Position numbers and translations under genes: made by a program
In this document: positions 14,971-21,206 of the stretch, piece after piece
Layout: every line of letters begins with the position of its first letter
Numbering within the stretch: position 1 is the first letter of the stretch
Notes under the pieces: generated by a model
Seen by the model: the letters and a program-made list of their open reading frames with translations, nothing else
Database searches by the model: none
Told to the model about the DNA's origin: nothing
From: Pseudomonadota bacterium
Lineage (GTDB): Bacteria > Pseudomonadota > Gammaproteobacteria > Pseudomonadales > UBA5518
Assembly: GCA_963204845.1 (NCBI GenBank)
Contig: CAUJIL010000228.1
Span: forward strand, 1 to 26,472
Direction: 5' to 3'
DNA length: 26,472 bases

Positions 14971-16207
14971 GCCCGTCGGCGCGCCCTATGTGCCGCTGGC
15001 GGCACGCATGCGGCCGCGCCGCCCCGAGGACTTCTTCGGCCAGGAGCACCTGCTCGGCGCCGACAAGCCGATCACCAGCGCGATCCGCTCGGGCACCGTG
15101 CACTCGATGATCCTGTGGGGACCGCCCGGGGTCGGCAAGACCTCGCTGGCGCGCCTGCTCGCGGAGACCACCGGCGCGCATTTCCAGACGCTCTCGGCGG
15201 TGCTCGCCGGCGTGAAGGAGATCCGTGCGGCGATCGACGAGGCGCGTGCGCAGCGCGCGACGTCCGGGCGGCGCAGCATCCTGTTCGTCGACGAGGTGCA
15301 CCGCTTCAACAAGACGCAGCAGGACGCCTTCCTGCCGTTCGTCGAGGACGGCACCGTGATCTTCATCGGTGCGACCACCGAGAACCCCTCGTTCGAGCTC
15401 AATGGCGCGCTGCTGTCGCGCGCGCGTGTCTACCGGCTGCGGCCGATGGACGACGCGGCGATCGAGCGCGTGCTTGCGCACGCACTGGCGAGCGACGAAC
15501 TGCTGCGCGCGCGCGCACCGCGCATCGAGGATGCCACGCTGGGGCGCATCGCACGCGCCGCCGACGGCGACGCGCGCCGGGCGTTGAACCTGTTCGAGAT
15601 CGCCGTCGATCTGGCGGGCGACGAGGTGATCGGCGACGCGGTGCTGCGCGAGGTGCTGGGTGGGGACCCGCGGCGCTTCGACAAGGGCGGCGACATCTTC
15701 TACGACCAGATCTCGGCGCTGCACAAGGCGGTGCGCGGCGGCTCGCCCGACGCGGCGCTGTACTGGCTGGCCCGCATGCTCGACGGGGGGTGCGACCCGC
15801 TGTACGTGGCGCGGCGCGTGGTGCGCATGGCGACGGAGGACATCGGCAACGCCGACCCGCGCGGGCTGTCGATCGCACTCGCTGCCTGGGACACGCAGGA
15901 GCGGCTCGGCAGTCCGGAAGGCGAGCTCGCGATCGCGCAGGCGCTGGCGTACCTGGCCTGCGCGCCGAAGAGCAACGCACTCTACGCCGCCTTCGGTGCG
16001 GCGCGCGCCGATGTGCGCGAGCACCCGAGCTACGAGGTGCCGCTGCACCTGCGCAACGCGCCGACGCGGCTGATGAAGGACATGGACTTCGGCGCGGACT
16101 ACCGTTACGCGCACGACGAGCCGGACGCCTACGCGGCCGGCGAGAACTACTTCCCGCCCGAGCTCGCCGAGCGCAGCTATTACCACCCGGCGCCGCGCGG
16201 GCTGTAG
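14963..16207 (+). CDS. rarA: Replication-associated recombination protein A (RarA/MgsA), C-terminus cut by a TAG
   Basis: RarA is a tetrameric AAA+ ATPase of the clamp-loader family acting at stalled replication forks and gaps. The annotated frame gives 414 residues. Walker A GPPGVGKT is at residues 53-60, Walker B ILFVDEVHRFNK at about 106-117, and sensor 1 GATTENPSFE follows. The C-terminal tetramerisation domain includes GEDIGNADPRG-type residues (ATEDIGNADPRGL). The frame stops at TAG 16205-16207 straight after YYHPAPRGL. In E. coli the protein continues GLEGKIGEKLAW for about 30 residues (447 in all), and here the codons after the TAG still encode that tail. See the separate entry. It overlaps lolA by 8 bases. 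Confidence 0.93.
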   Translation: MSEPVGAPYVPLAARMRPRRPEDFFGQEHLLGADKPITSAIRSGTVHSMILWGPPGVGKTSLARLLAETTGAHFQTLSAVLAGVKEIRAAIDEARAQRATSGRRSILFVDEVHRFNKTQQDAFLPFVEDGTVIFIGATTENPSFELNGALLSRARVYRLRPMDDAAIERVLAHALASDELLRARAPRIEDATLGRIARAADGDARRALNLFEIAVDLAGDEVIGDAVLREVLGGDPRRFDKGGDIFYDQISALHKAVRGGSPDAALYWLARMLDGGCDPLYVARRVVRMATEDIGNADPRGLSIALAAWDTQERLGSPEGELAIAQALAYLACAPKSNALYAAFGAARADVREHPSYEVPLHLRNAPTRLMKDMDFGADYRYAHDEPDAYAAGENYFPPELAERSYYHPAPRGL

Positions 16208-16309
16208 AAGCAGATCGGTGACAAGCTCGCGTGGCAGCGCGAGCGCGACGCGCAGAGCGCGCGCCAGCGCTACCCGCGCGCCCGGCGCACCCCGCGGAGT
16301 GAGCGATGA
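16208..16309 (+). pseudogene. rarA: Untranslated or read-through RarA C-terminal tail
   Basis: Directly after the rarA TAG, the same frame encodes KQIGDKLAWQRERDAQSARQ and 13 more residues, then TGA at 16307-16309. This resembles the RarA C-terminus of E. coli (KIGEKLAWLAEQD...RYR). With one sense codon in place of TAG the protein would be 448 residues, one longer than E. coli RarA. The TGA overlaps the crcB ATG as ATGA, the usual coupling for adjacent genes. Either a GAG/CAG/AAG-to-TAG change has occurred, the stop is read through, or there is a sequencing error. Confidence 0.8.
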
Positions 16310-16701
16310 CCGATCTGCTGCGCAACCTGTTCTTCGTGGCGATCGGCGGTGCGCTGGGCGCGCTCGCCCGGTTCGGCGCCGCGCAGTGGCTGCACGCGCT
16401 GCACCCGGCGCGCTTTCCGCTGGCGACGCTCGCGATCAACGCGAGCGGATCGTTCCTGATCGGCATCGCGTGGGTGGCGATCGCCGAGCGCGGCGTGCTG
16501 CACGCCGACTGGCGCAGCATCCTGATGGTCGGTTTCCTGGGCTCGTACACCACGTTCTCGACCTTCTCGCTCGAGACCGTGACCTTGCTCGAACACGGGT
16601 ACGCAGTGCAGGCGCTCGCCAACGTGCTGCTGAGCGTTCTGATCTGTGTGGGCGGTGCGTGGGCGGGAATCGGTGTCGCGCGGCTGCTGTGGTCTGCCTG
16701 A
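16306..16701 (+). CDS. crcB: Fluoride ion channel CrcB (Fluc)
   Basis: A 131-residue, four-helix inner-membrane protein of the Fluc family that exports fluoride as an antiparallel dimer. The N-terminal helix carries GGALGALARFG, the second region AINASGSFLIGI with the conserved Asn, and the third GFLGSYTTFSTFSLE, the phenylalanine/threonine-lined pore and central Na+ site region. GGAG lies 7 bases before the ATG. No fluoride riboswitch is visible upstream; the gene is read from the rarA transcript. Confidence 0.95.
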   Translation: MTDLLRNLFFVAIGGALGALARFGAAQWLHALHPARFPLATLAINASGSFLIGIAWVAIAERGVLHADWRSILMVGFLGSYTTFSTFSLETVTLLEHGYAVQALANVLLSVLICVGGAWAGIGVARLLWSA

Positions 16702-16705
16702 GGAG
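16700..16705 (+). promoter_or_regulatory. Ribosome-binding site fixing the serS start
   Basis: GAGGAG at 16700-16705, overlapping the crcB stop, lies 6 bases before ATG 16712. It excludes the longer in-frame start near 16646, which would lie inside crcB. Confidence 0.8.
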
Positions 16706-16711
16706 TTGTCG

Positions 16712-18007
16712 ATGATCGATGTGAAGATGCTGCGCCAGGATGCCGAGGCGGTGGCGCGCGAACTGGCCCGCAAGCGTTTCGTGCTGGACGTGGCGGCGTA
16801 CCGTGCGCTCGAGGAGCGCCGCAAGGGCTGCGACGTCGAGTCGCAGCGCCTGCAGAACGCGCGCCGCCAGGCGTCGAAACGTATCGGTGAGCTGGTGCGC
16901 GAGGGCGTGCCGGTCGAGGAAGCGCGCGCGCGGGCGGGGGCCGAGCTCGAGGACATCAACCGGGCGCTCGAGCACCTGCTCGAGGAAACCGAGGTGGTGC
17001 ACGCCGAACTCGACGCCTTTCTCGCCACGCTCCCCAACCTGCCGGCGCCGGACGTTCCGGCCGGCACCGGGGAGGACGACAACGTCGAGATCGCGCGCTG
17101 GGGCACACCACGCGTGTTCGACTTCCCGGTGCGCGACCACGTGGACCTGGGTGCGCGCGGCGCGGCGATGGATTTCGATGCCGGCGCGCGCCTGGCCGGT
17201 TCGCGCTTCGTGGTGCTGCGCGGCGAGCTCGCGCGACTGCACCGCGCGCTGATCCAGTTCATGCTCGACCTGCACACGGGCCGCCATGGCTACGAGGAAC
17301 TCAACGTTCCGTACCTGGTCAACGCCGACGCGCTGTTCGGCACCGGGCAGCTGCCGAAGTTCGCCGAGGACCTGTTCCGGCTCGGTTCCGGTGCGGGCTA
17401 TTACCTGATCCCCACCGCCGAGGTGCCGGTGACCAACCTCGCGCGCGATGCGATCGACGAGGCGCCCGCCTCGCTGCCGCGCCGCTATGTGTGCCACACA
17501 CCGTGTTTCCGCAGCGAGGCCGGCAGCTACGGGCGCGACCAGCGCGGCATGATCCGCCAGCACCAGTTCGAGAAGGTCGAGCTGGTGCAACTGGTGCGCC
17601 CGGAGCAGTCGGAGGCCGCGCTCGAGGAACTGACCGGACACGCCGAGGCGGTGCTGCGTGCACTCGAACTGCCGTACCGCAAGATCGTGCTGTGCGGCGG
17701 CGACATGGGCTTCGCGGCGCGCAAGACCCACGACCTCGAGGTCTGGCTGCCGGGGCAGGACAAGTACCGCGAGATTTCCTCGTGCAGCAACATGGGGGAC
17801 TTCCAGGCGCGACGCATGCAGGCGCGCTGGCGCAACCCGGCCACCGGCAAGCCCGAACTGCTGCACACGCTGAACGGCTCCGGACTGGCGGTGGGGCGCA
17901 CGCTGGTCGCCATCCTCGAGAACAACCAGAACGCCGACGGCAGTGTCACCGTGCCGGCGGCGCTGGCACCGTGGATGGGCGGCGTCGCGCGCATCCTGGC
18001 GTCCTGA
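16712..18007 (+). CDS. serS: Seryl-tRNA synthetase
   Basis: SerS charges tRNA-Ser and tRNA-Sec. The protein is 431 residues (E. coli 430). It begins MIDVKMLRQDAEAVARELAR and has a long antiparallel coiled coil (about residues 30-105) that grips the tRNA variable arm. The class II catalytic core has TGQLPKFAEDLF, motif 2 PCFRSEAGSYGRDQRGMIR and motif 3 NGSGLAVGRTLVAILEN starting at residue 388. It is 10 bases after crcB and 9 bases before cysG. Confidence 0.98.
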   Translation: MIDVKMLRQDAEAVARELARKRFVLDVAAYRALEERRKGCDVESQRLQNARRQASKRIGELVREGVPVEEARARAGAELEDINRALEHLLEETEVVHAELDAFLATLPNLPAPDVPAGTGEDDNVEIARWGTPRVFDFPVRDHVDLGARGAAMDFDAGARLAGSRFVVLRGELARLHRALIQFMLDLHTGRHGYEELNVPYLVNADALFGTGQLPKFAEDLFRLGSGAGYYLIPTAEVPVTNLARDAIDEAPASLPRRYVCHTPCFRSEAGSYGRDQRGMIRQHQFEKVELVQLVRPEQSEAALEELTGHAEAVLRALELPYRKIVLCGGDMGFAARKTHDLEVWLPGQDKYREISSCSNMGDFQARRMQARWRNPATGKPELLHTLNGSGLAVGRTLVAILENNQNADGSVTVPAALAPWMGGVARILAS

Positions 18008-18016
18008 GCCACGCGC

Positions 18017-19417
18017 GTGGACTACCTGCCGGTATTCCTCGATCTGCGCGGGCGCACCGCGCTGCTGGTCGGCGGCGGCCGGGTCGCCCTGCGCAAGGCC
18101 GAACTGCTGGCCGCGGCCGGGGCGCGGCTGCGCGTGGTCGCGCCGCGGATCCTGCCCGAGCTCGCGCAACTGGTGGCCGCGGGCGGCGGCGAGTGCGAGC
18201 CGAGCGGGTTCGCGCCACGGCACCTCGACGGCGTGGTGCTGGCGATCGTCGCCACCGGTGTGGCGGAGGTCGACGCAGCAGTGCATCGGGCGGCACTGGC
18301 ACGTGCGCTGCCGGTCAACGTGGCCGACCGCCAGGAACTCTGCAGCTTCATCCTGCCCGCGGTGGTCGACCGTTCGCCGGTGATCGTGGCGTTCTCCACC
18401 GGGGGGCGGGCGCCGGTGCTCGCGCGCGCGTTGCGGGCACGGCTCGAGGCGATGCTGCCGGCGGGGCTGGGGCGCCTGGCCGGGTTCCTGGGGGAGCGCC
18501 GCGAATGGCTGCGCGAGCGCGTGCCGGCGGAGGTCGTGCGCCGGCGGATCTGGGAGCGCCTGGTGAATGGTCCGGCCGCCGAACGCGTGCTGGCCGGCGA
18601 CGAGGCGGGGGCCGAGCGCCTGCTCGCGCAGGAGATTGCGACGGCCGGCGAAGCGCCGCAGGGGGAGGTGTACCTGGTGGGCGCGGGGCCGGGTGACCCG
18701 GATCTGCTCAGTTTTCGCGCGCTGCGCCTGATGCAGCAGGCCGACATCGTGTTCCATGACCGGCTGGTCGCTCCGGAGGTGCTCGCGCTGGTGCGCCGCG
18801 AGGCCGAACGCGTGTACGTCGGCAAGACGCGCGGCGCCCACGCGGTGGCGCAGCCGCGCATCAACGAACTGCTGGCCGAGCAGGCGCGGCTCGGCAAGCG
18901 CGTGCTGCGCCTGAAGGGCGGCGACCCGTTCATCTTCGGCCGCGGCGGGGAGGAGATCGAGCACCTCGCCGACGCGGGCATTCCGTTCCAGGTCGTGCCG
19001 GGTATCACGGCGGCCTCGGGGTGCGCGGCCTACGCGGGGATCCCGCTCACGCATCGCGACCACGCCCAGTCGGTGCGTTTCGTGACCGGCCATCTGCGCG
19101 ACGGCAGCGTGGACCTGGACTGGGAGGCGCTGGCGCGGCCGGGGCAGACGCTGGTGTTCTACATGGGACTGGTCGGACTGCCGGTGATCTGCGGGCAACT
19201 GATCGCGCACGGGCTGGCGCCGGACACGCCGGTGGCGTTGATCCAGCAGGGCACCACGCCGGCGCAACGGGTGTTGGTGTCCACGTTGCGCGAGATGCCA
19301 CGGGCGCTCGCGGCCTCGGGGTTGCGGGCACCCACGCTGACGATCGTCGGCACGGTGGTCGGCCTGCACGCGCGTCTGCGGTGGTTTCAGCCCGGTGAGG
19401 GAAAAGGGGACAAGTGA
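18017..19417 (+). CDS. cysG: Siroheme synthase CysG (two-domain, trifunctional)
   Basis: CysG makes siroheme from uroporphyrinogen III for sulfite and nitrite reductases. The N-terminal CysG(B) domain (about residues 1-205) is an NAD-dependent precorrin-2 dehydrogenase and ferrochelatase: LLVGGGRVALRK binds NAD, and Asp104 in NVADRQ matches the catalytic Asp104 of E. coli. The C-terminal CysG(A) domain is the SAM-dependent methyltransferase, with YLVGAGPGDPDLLSFRALR, RLKGGDPFIFGRGGEE and VPGITAASGCAAYAGIPLTH. Length is 466 residues. Position 128, the phosphoserine of the enterobacterial enzyme, is Thr here. The start is GTG 18017 with a weak Shine-Dalgarno; MDYLPVFLDLRGR aligns with the E. 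coli N-terminus. Confidence 0.97.
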   Translation: MDYLPVFLDLRGRTALLVGGGRVALRKAELLAAAGARLRVVAPRILPELAQLVAAGGGECEPSGFAPRHLDGVVLAIVATGVAEVDAAVHRAALARALPVNVADRQELCSFILPAVVDRSPVIVAFSTGGRAPVLARALRARLEAMLPAGLGRLAGFLGERREWLRERVPAEVVRRRIWERLVNGPAAERVLAGDEAGAERLLAQEIATAGEAPQGEVYLVGAGPGDPDLLSFRALRLMQQADIVFHDRLVAPEVLALVRREAERVYVGKTRGAHAVAQPRINELLAEQARLGKRVLRLKGGDPFIFGRGGEEIEHLADAGIPFQVVPGITAASGCAAYAGIPLTHRDHAQSVRFVTGHLRDGSVDLDWEALARPGQTLVFYMGLVGLPVICGQLIAHGLAPDTPVALIQQGTTPAQRVLVSTLREMPRALAASGLRAPTLTIVGTVVGLHARLRWFQPGEGKGDK

Positions 19418-19550
19418 TGCGATGTATGTGAAATGTGTTTTAACCTATTGAATATGAAGACTAATGTGCCTGATTGCAAGAATTCACATCAAGTTTTTTC
19501 CATCAGCGTCGATACTGTAGTGACCCGCCACTGCCCGAGGGAGGCCGGTC
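19418..19550 (+). promoter_or_regulatory. AT-rich promoter-bearing spacer after cysG
   Basis: By my count 27 of the 83 bases at 19418-19500 are G or C, in sharp contrast to the surrounding GC-rich coding DNA. It contains no stem-loop terminator for cysG that I can see. It probably holds the promoter of the small ORF and gor, but I could not settle on a -35/-10 pair: TTGAAT (19448-19453) and TTGCAA (19474-19479) are the best -35-like words and neither has a good partner. Confidence 0.45.
19537..19544 (+). promoter_or_regulatory. Strong ribosome-binding site of the small ORF
   Basis: GAGGGAGG at 19537-19544 lies 6 bases before ATG 19551. It is among the strongest Shine-Dalgarno sequences in the window and the main argument that the 80-residue ORF is translated. 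Confidence 0.7.
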
Positions 19551-19793
19551 ATGCCCATCGATACCCCCCGTATCCAGCCCATCGTCACGCCGCCAGCGGT
19601 CGCGCTGGACGACGAAGTGCGTGTGCGTCGCGCGGCGCCTGCAGCCCGACTGAAGACCGAGCCCGAGCGTCCGGTGGTGGAGCGCCGCGTGCAACCGGAG
19701 CGGCGGCAGCGCGGCGAGAAGCGCAACGGCCCGCTCGAGTTGCGTGCCTGCCGGGATCGCCGCGCCGCCTCGCGCGTGGAACTCGACGCCTGA
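19551..19793 (+). CDS. Small Arg-rich hypothetical protein upstream of gor
   Basis: An 80-residue product that I cannot assign to a family. It starts MPIDTPRIQPIVTPPAVALD and then becomes very rich in Arg and Glu, with repeated RR pairs (VERRVQPERRQRGEKRNGP), few hydrophobics, and no signal peptide or membrane segment. It is probably largely disordered. Support comes from the strong Shine-Dalgarno sequence, the AT-rich promoter-like region directly upstream and the position 28 bases before gor. A role as a small nucleic acid-binding or regulatory protein is a guess. The main alternative is a leader ORF for gor. Confidence 0.6.
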   Translation: MPIDTPRIQPIVTPPAVALDDEVRVRRAAPAARLKTEPERPVVERRVQPERRQRGEKRNGPLELRACRDRRAASRVELDA

Positions 19794-19821
19794 AGACCGG
19801 CGCTCGGGCGAGGCGACGCTG

Positions 19822-21177
19822 ATGGACGGATTCGATGTCGATCTGTTCGTGATCGGTGCCGGTTCCGGCGGCGTGCGCGCGGCACGTACGGCGGCGGCGC
19901 TGGGTGCGCGGGTGGCGATCGCCGAGGCGGGGCGCATCGGCGGCACCTGCGTCAACGTCGGGTGCATCCCGAAAAAGCTGTTCGTCTACGCCGCCGATTG
20001 CGCCGGGGAGTTCCGTGACGCGCGTGGCTTCGGCTGGCAGGCGGCCGAGCCCGCATTCGACTGGGCGACGTTGCGCGACGCCGTGAGCCGCGAAATCACG
20101 CGGTTGAACGGTGTCTACCGCTCACTGCTGGAGACGCGCGGCGTGGCGCTGGTCGAGGGCCGGGCGCGGCTGCTGGATCCGCACACCGTGGCCGTCGGCG
20201 AGCGCCGCTGGCGCGCGCGACATGTCCTGGTCGCTACCGGTGCGTGGCCCCGGGTGCCGGAGATCCCGGGGCGCGAACACCTGATCACCTCCAACGAGTT
20301 CTTCTCGCGCGCCGCGCAGCCGCGGCGCGCGCTGCTGATCGGCGGCGGTTACATCGCGGTCGAACTCGCCGGCGTGTTGCACGCGCTCGGTACCGAAACC
20401 ACCTTGCTCTACCGCGGCCCGCTGTTCCTGCGCCATTTCGATCAGGATCTGCGCCGGGTGCTCGCCGAGGAGATGCGCGCGCTCGGCGTGCAGCTCGAAT
20501 TCGATACCGACGTCGAGCGGATCGAGCGTGCCGCCGACGGCAGCCTCGAGGTGGTCACGCACGACGGGCGGCGTTTCACCGGCGATGCGGTGCTCGCCGC
20601 GACCGGCCGGCAGCCGCTGACGCAGGACCTGGGGCTCGAGGACTGCGGCGTGCGGCTCGACGCCAACGGCGCGATCGAGGTCGACCACCACTATCGCAGC
20701 ACGGTGCCTTCGATCCACGCGCTCGGCGATGTGATCGGCGGCCCCGAGCTGACGCCGCTGGCGACCGCGCAGGCGATGGCGCTGGTATCGACGCTGTTCG
20801 GTGGCGAGGCGCGCAGCGTAGGGCTGCAGAACCTGCCGACCGCGATCTTCTCGCGGCCGGAGGTCGCGACGGTGGGGCTGAGCGAGGAGCGTGCCCGCGC
20901 CAGCGTGGGCGCGGTGCGGGTGTTCGAGACGCGCTTCCGGCCGCTGCGCAACACCTTGAGCGGCAATCCCGGGCGGGTCTACATGAAGCTGGTCGTCGAT
21001 GCCGAGACCGACCGCGTGCTGGGCGCCCACATGGTCGGACCGGAGGCCGGCGAGATCATCCAGGGGCTCGCGGTCGCGCTGCAGGCCGGGGCGACCAAGC
21101 GGGTCTTCGACGCCACGATCGGCATCCACCCGACCGCTGCCGAGGAATTCGTGACCATGCGCGAGGCCGTGCGCTAG
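19822..21177 (+). CDS. gor: Glutathione-disulfide reductase
   Basis: Gor reduces GSSG with NADPH. The protein is 451 residues (E. coli 450). FAD site GAGSGG is at 12-17, the redox disulfide GGTCVNVGCIPKK has Cys43 and Cys48 (E. coli 42 and 47), and the NADPH site is GGGYIAVELAGVLHALGTET followed by LLYRGPLFLRHFD with the arginines that bind the 2'-phosphate. The C-terminal HPTAAEEFVTM supplies the catalytic His at about 436 to the partner subunit. The start is ATG 19822 with GAGG 8 bases upstream. The longer frame from 19744 would overlap the small ORF and add 26 residues not found in the family. Confidence 0.95.
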   Translation: MDGFDVDLFVIGAGSGGVRAARTAAALGARVAIAEAGRIGGTCVNVGCIPKKLFVYAADCAGEFRDARGFGWQAAEPAFDWATLRDAVSREITRLNGVYRSLLETRGVALVEGRARLLDPHTVAVGERRWRARHVLVATGAWPRVPEIPGREHLITSNEFFSRAAQPRRALLIGGGYIAVELAGVLHALGTETTLLYRGPLFLRHFDQDLRRVLAEEMRALGVQLEFDTDVERIERAADGSLEVVTHDGRRFTGDAVLAATGRQPLTQDLGLEDCGVRLDANGAIEVDHHYRSTVPSIHALGDVIGGPELTPLATAQAMALVSTLFGGEARSVGLQNLPTAIFSRPEVATVGLSEERARASVGAVRVFETRFRPLRNTLSGNPGRVYMKLVVDAETDRVLGAHMVGPEAGEIIQGLAVALQAGATKRVFDATIGIHPTAAEEFVTMREAVR

Positions 21178-21200
21178 CGCGGGGCGAAACCGCCGCGCGC
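21177..21200. terminator. Hairpin between convergent gor and prc
   Basis: GCGCG-G-GGCG (21177-21186) pairs with CGCC-G-CGCGC (21191-21200) around an AAAC loop: 5 bp, one G-G mismatch, then 4 bp. It fills most of the 29-base gap between the two stops. No T-tract, so a bidirectional terminator is plausible but not proven. Confidence 0.4.
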
Positions 21201-21206
21201 CGGCGT

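Noticed and set aside
16208..16305. Independent small gene between rarA and crcB
   Set aside because: The frame is continuous with rarA and matches the RarA C-terminus, and there is no start codon or Shine-Dalgarno of its own.
16200..16305. Fluoride riboswitch for crcB
   Set aside because: The region before crcB is rarA coding sequence, and I could not make the crcB-motif pseudoknot.
16436..19369. Minus-strand open frame of nearly 980 codons opposite crcB, serS and cysG
   Set aside because: It runs across three well-supported plus-strand genes without any domain of its own, so it is a GC-driven shadow frame.
19464..19489. ATGTG...CACAT inverted repeat suggesting a CRP or FNR site
   Set aside because: The half-sites are 16 bases apart, far too wide for CRP (6) or FNR, and no other consensus bases match.
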